From UBA2922 sp035352555 (lineage in GTDB: Bacteria > Bacillota > Clostridia > Oscillospirales > Oscillospiraceae), in NCBI GenBank assembly GCA_035352555.1, contig DAOPXW010000030.1, positions 1 through 23,998 of the forward strand: a DNA stretch of 23,998 nt. Reading direction: 5' to 3'. The position numbers and the translations under genes are program-made. The notes under the pieces were generated by a model, which saw nothing but the letters and a program-made list of their open reading frames with translations, was not told the origin of the DNA and did no database searches. Of this stretch, positions 22,198 to 23,998 are shown in pieces (the first letter of the stretch is position 1; each line of letters opens with the position of its first letter).

Positions 22198-22950
22198 GTC
22201 GTGTTTGTCATCCGGCGGGGCTTCTGTGCCTTCGGGCCCGGTACCGCCGCATTTATTCGTGACGCTGGCGATGATCTTGTTTTTATAGACCAATACCACG
22301 CCCACGATCACGGCCGCCGCAGCGGCGATCACAATGGCCGCCGTATAGCTGCCCTTGGACAGGCGGTCGCCCATGTAGGTGCAGATAAAGGTGGAGGGGA
22401 TGCTTCCGGCGAGGATAGCCAGAACGTATCTGCCCTGTGAAATATTGGTTCGGGCGAACAGATAAGGCATGATGCCGTTGGGGATGCCGGGGATCAGAAA
22501 AAACGCGAAAGCGATCATTTCCGGCTTTTTGATCTGGGAGAGCTTGTCGAGGTAATGCATCTCTTTGCGTTTGCTCATGCGCTGCACCGCGGGCTCCAGC
22601 AGATTTTTCAGCTGCCTGACGGAGATGAATACCAGCAGGTTGCCGAACACACAGCCCACCAGATTGATCAGGGTGCCCCACCACACGCCGTAGCACAGAC
22701 CGGTGAGCACCTGAATGACGGCGGAGGGGATGACCGCGACAATGATCTGCAGGGCCTGCAGGCCCATGAGGATGGGCACGCCCTTGGCGCCGTAGGAGCC
22801 GATATACTGCGCCATGCGGCTCTCGTCGTCGGCGTCGGAAATGACCTCCCTGAAAAGCGGCAGCAGATCCACGACCATGATGGCGATCAAGCCGATCATG
22901 GCCGCAAAAATAAGGAACGCGAGAAGTTTTTCTTTCTTTGTTCCCTTCAT
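22180..22950 (-). CDS. VTT-domain (TVP38/TMEM64, DedA-like) membrane protein
   Basis: 256 residues with spans near 10-32, 58-82, 88-112, 145-165, 178-198 and 203-225. The VTT core is visible in AVIPSAVIQVLTGLCYGVWWGTLINLVGCVFGNLLVF, where the G-x-x-xG and small-residue spacing is typical, and in FFLIPGIPNGIMPYLFA, the re-entrant-loop half with PGxPxG. Members of the superfamily move or scramble lipids such as undecaprenyl phosphate or phosphatidylethanolamine; which lipid applies here is unknown. The C-terminal tail is hydrophilic. AGGAGG lies 9 nt before ATG 22950. It is a single gene convergent with the propeller gene. Confidence 0.88.
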   Translation of the reverse strand: MKGTKKEKLLAFLIFAAMIGLIAIMVVDLLPLFREVISDADDESRMAQYIGSYGAKGVPILMGLQALQIIVAVIPSAVIQVLTGLCYGVWWGTLINLVGCVFGNLLVFISVRQLKNLLEPAVQRMSKRKEMHYLDKLSQIKKPEMIAFAFFLIPGIPNGIMPYLFARTNISQGRYVLAILAGSIPSTFICTYMGDRLSKGSYTAAIVIAAAAAVIVGVVLVYKNKIIASVTNKCGGTGPEGTEAPPDDKHDKTQTV

Positions 22951-22996
22951 CCGCGTCGGCCTCCTGATGTTGGTTTATGCAGAATACTTGTGGCCC

Positions 22997-23002
22997 ATTA
23001 TA
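22997..23002 (-). promoter_or_regulatory. Possible -10 box for the VTT gene
   Basis: TATAAT on the reverse strand about 47 nt before the start codon. The -35 region is poor (TGGTAA at 17 nt), so this is a tentative promoter. Confidence 0.35.
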
Positions 23003-23076
23003 TCAAAGCCGCCGGAGTTTTACCAGAATTTATTTTAACACGGCGAAGAACGGCAGGCAGAGCCGGCCCATAAATC

Positions 23077-23110
23077 AAAAGTCCGCCGTTCTTATGAACG
23101 ACGGCCTTTT
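23077..23110 (-). terminator. Imperfect hairpin before the AT-rich island
   Basis: AAAAGTCCGCCGTTC (23077-23091) pairs with GAACGACGGCCTTTT (23096-23110), with two mismatches. Either strand ends in four T. It lies just downstream of the frameshifted reverse-strand gene and of the left tRNA-Pro-like end. Confidence 0.5.
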
Positions 23111-23114
23111 CAAA

Positions 23115-23125
23115 TGGTCCGAGCG
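23115..23125 (-). repeat. Short second copy of a tRNA-Pro 3' end
   Basis: On the reverse strand CGCTCGGACCA matches the end of the tRNA-Pro fragment at 23781-23791 (CACTCGGACCA) in 10 of 11 bases. The match extends outward (TTTCAA before TGGTCCGAG on the forward strand, and CTTATGAAC slightly further left in both), so it is a degenerate duplicate rather than chance. It marks the left edge of an AT-rich segment. Confidence 0.5.
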
Positions 23126-23158
23126 GATAAATTGAAATATATTTGCTTCGTATTTTGC

Positions 23159-23612
23159 TCATTTTGTGTACGTCAATGTTGTAATGTCATCAGCAAATGT
23201 TACATTGAATTGGGCATTTTCCGCGAATGTTACTTCCGAGGGAAAATCTATACGGTAACCTAAATCTGTGCTATATCCAAGTATACTTGCTACTACTTTT
23301 TTGTCCTTAACAAAAAGCAAATGTACCAACCCTTCATTGATATTGTTTTCTTTAATATCAGCACTTTTAAATCCAATAACCTCTTCTAATGCTTTCTTTA
23401 CTTGAATAGGGCTCAAAAGTATATACTGTATCCCAGTCAAAAGGTACAATATCATTTAACTTTACGGTATCACTATTAATCGATTTAACCGATTTTTCTA
23501 ATTTATGATTGTTAAGAAACACAGCAGGGTTACCTATAACTAAATAGCCTGCGATGACCACCAAACAGGCACAAGACAATATAATTGTTGTTATTTTTGT
23601 TTTCTTTGTCAT
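23159..23612 (-). pseudogene. Small membrane-anchored or exported protein gene, broken by a frameshift
   Basis: Two overlapping reverse-strand frames form one coherent protein of about 150 residues. The first (from ATG 23612, with GGGG upstream) encodes MTKKTKITTI, one span, then LNDIVPFDWDTVYTFEPYSSKESI and goes out of frame. The second (ending at 23159) continues with EEVIGFKSADIKEN, HLLFVKDKKVVASILGYS, YRIDFPSEVTF and FNVTFADDITTLTYTK. Removing one base near 23385-23389 (ATTAGAAGAGG to ATTGAAGAGG) joins them. The function is unknown; VPFDWDTVYTFEPY is a motif I associate with small uncharacterised membrane-anchored proteins of gut Firmicutes. The DNA is much more AT-rich than the rest of the window, which suggests transfer. 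A TGC-TATAAT -10 box lies at 23682-23677. Confidence 0.7.
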
Positions 23613-23708
23613 ACTAAACATTTCCCCAATTTATAAAATTATATAAATAATTTGCATATATACATATACCAGTTTAATTATAGCAGATCAAAATGCAAGA
23701 AGAAATAC

Positions 23709-23751
23709 AAAAAAGCAAAAACAGGCCGACGATATGTCAGCCTGTTTTTGC
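23709..23751 (-). terminator. Terminator downstream of the tRNA-Pro fragment
   Basis: GCAAAAACAGGC (23715-23726) pairs with GCCTGTTTTTGC (23740-23751). On the reverse strand it is followed by six T (23714-23709). It lies 30 nt past the CCA end of the tRNA-Pro fragment and is probably the original terminator of that tRNA gene. Confidence 0.85.
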
Positions 23752-23780
23752 CCTTATGAACATTTGAAGTTCATTTCAAT

Positions 23781-23830
23781 TGGTCCGAGTGACTGGATTT
23801 GAACCAGCGGCCTCTTGACCCCCAGTCAAG
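23781..23830 (-). other. 3' half of tRNA-Pro(GGG); probable attachment site (attR-type)
   Basis: Read on the reverse strand: an anticodon arm CTTGA-CTGGGGG-TCAAG with anticodon GGG, variable loop AGGCC, T-arm GCTGG-TTCAAAT-CCAGT, acceptor 3' strand CACTCGG, discriminator A and CCA. This is a perfect 3' half. Upstream of the anticodon stem, where the D-arm and acceptor 5' strand should be, the sequence is ...CGATTTTCC, unrelated AT-rich DNA. A clean break at the anticodon stem is the classic product of integration by a tyrosine recombinase into a tRNA gene. The partial copy's 5' side faces the element, so the element should lie to the right. Confidence 0.8.
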
Positions 23831-23847
23831 GGAAAATCGTTTTTTAT

Positions 23848-23868
23848 CTTTTTGAATCGTTCAAAAAG
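23848..23868. repeat. 9-bp inverted repeat beside the tRNA-Pro junction
   Basis: CTTTTTGAA-TCG-TTCAAAAAG, a perfect 9+3+9 palindrome 18 nt from the tRNA break. Such palindromes near att cores are often recombinase or accessory-protein sites; that role is inferred. Confidence 0.5.
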
Positions 23869-23918
23869 TTGCGTAATATCAACGAAATTTAGCATTATCC
23901 ATTTATTATCATTTCGGC

Positions 23919-23963
23919 GTGTCAACTATTATTTCGTAAGTTTGTTGACACTTTCTGTTGACA
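23919..23963. repeat. Three GTTGACA repeats (one inverted)
   Basis: GTGTCAAC (23919-23926), its reverse complement GTTGACAC (23944-23951), and GTTGACA (23957-23963). The spacing and orientation suit arm-type binding sites of an integrase or excisionase, or operators over the adjoining promoter. Confidence 0.5.
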
Positions 23964-23987
23964 TTCATAGTTATAAAGCCGTATACT
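23958..23987 (+). promoter_or_regulatory. Rightward promoter at the element end
   Basis: TTGACA (23958-23963), an 18-nt spacer, TATACT (23982-23987). The -35 box is part of the third GTTGACA repeat, so a protein binding the repeat would cover the promoter. It would drive a gene beyond the window. Confidence 0.6.
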
Positions 23988-23998
23988 ATGTTCATCAA

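Larger units (their letters stand above)
23831..23998. other. AT-rich end of a putative integrated element
   Basis: No gene is visible in these 168 bases. The segment begins at the break in the tRNA-Pro fragment. It contains an inverted repeat next to the junction, three copies of a GTTGACA motif, and a rightward promoter, described in separate entries. Confidence 0.5.

Noticed and set aside
1..23998. CRISPR array, insertion sequence or restriction system
   Set aside because: No regularly spaced direct repeats, transposase motifs or methylase/endonuclease motifs were found in any part of the window.

Overview
The window is a GC-rich, densely coded bacterial chromosome segment, broken by one run of 100 unknown bases. 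It looks like a Clostridia (Firmicutes) genome, most likely of the Oscillospiraceae/Ruminococcaceae type. The reasons are a T-box leader before pheS, a PyrR/uracil-permease pair, an IreB homologue, an alr-mazF neighbourhood with a YdcC-like lipoprotein, Gram-positive ribosome-binding sites (AGGAGG), and frequent sigma-A-type TTGNNN-17-TATAAT promoters. The species is not identified.

Layout. 1-57: the 3' end of a tRNA (probably Ser) and its terminator. 235-2359: pyrR and uraA behind a promoter and an attenuator-like leader. 2366-2844: mscL, reverse strand. 2900-3053: tRNA-Gln with its own promoter and terminator. 3102-3465: ireB, reverse strand. 3506-7554: a reverse-strand Phe-tRNA synthetase operon (T-box, pheS, pheT); pheT carries an in-frame TAG. 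7562-11085: a forward cluster of NAD(P)HX dehydratase (with the sequence gap), LolA/YdcC-like lipoprotein, alanine racemase, a MazF toxin with no MazE, and an exported protein of unknown function, followed at 11099 by a second unknown gene. 11608-13051: pyrimidine-nucleoside phosphorylase with its own promoter and terminator. 13064-19082: a reverse-strand block of rlmB, a large membrane protein that resembles a P-type ATPase without its catalytic motifs, an EF-G-like factor and an SGNH-like protein. 19236-22197: a forward pair of rhomboid-like protein and membrane-anchored beta-propeller. 22180-22950: a VTT/DedA-type membrane protein, reverse strand.

The last ~900 bases are different. They are AT-rich and hold a frameshifted small gene bracketed by two copies of a tRNA-Pro 3' end. 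The right copy is a 50-nt 3' half of tRNA-Pro(GGG) joined to unrelated AT-rich DNA. This is the expected trace of an element integrated in a tRNA gene, with the element continuing past the right edge of the window. Repeats and a rightward promoter beyond the junction fit an element end.

How the genes work together. pyrR/uraA and the nucleoside phosphorylase serve pyrimidine salvage. pheST is controlled by uncharged tRNA-Phe. alr feeds peptidoglycan synthesis. The most unusual feature is that four neighbouring proteins between 13 and 20 kb (SGNH-like, EF-G-like, P-type-ATPase-like, rhomboid-like) keep the fold signatures of an enzyme family but lack expected catalytic residues.
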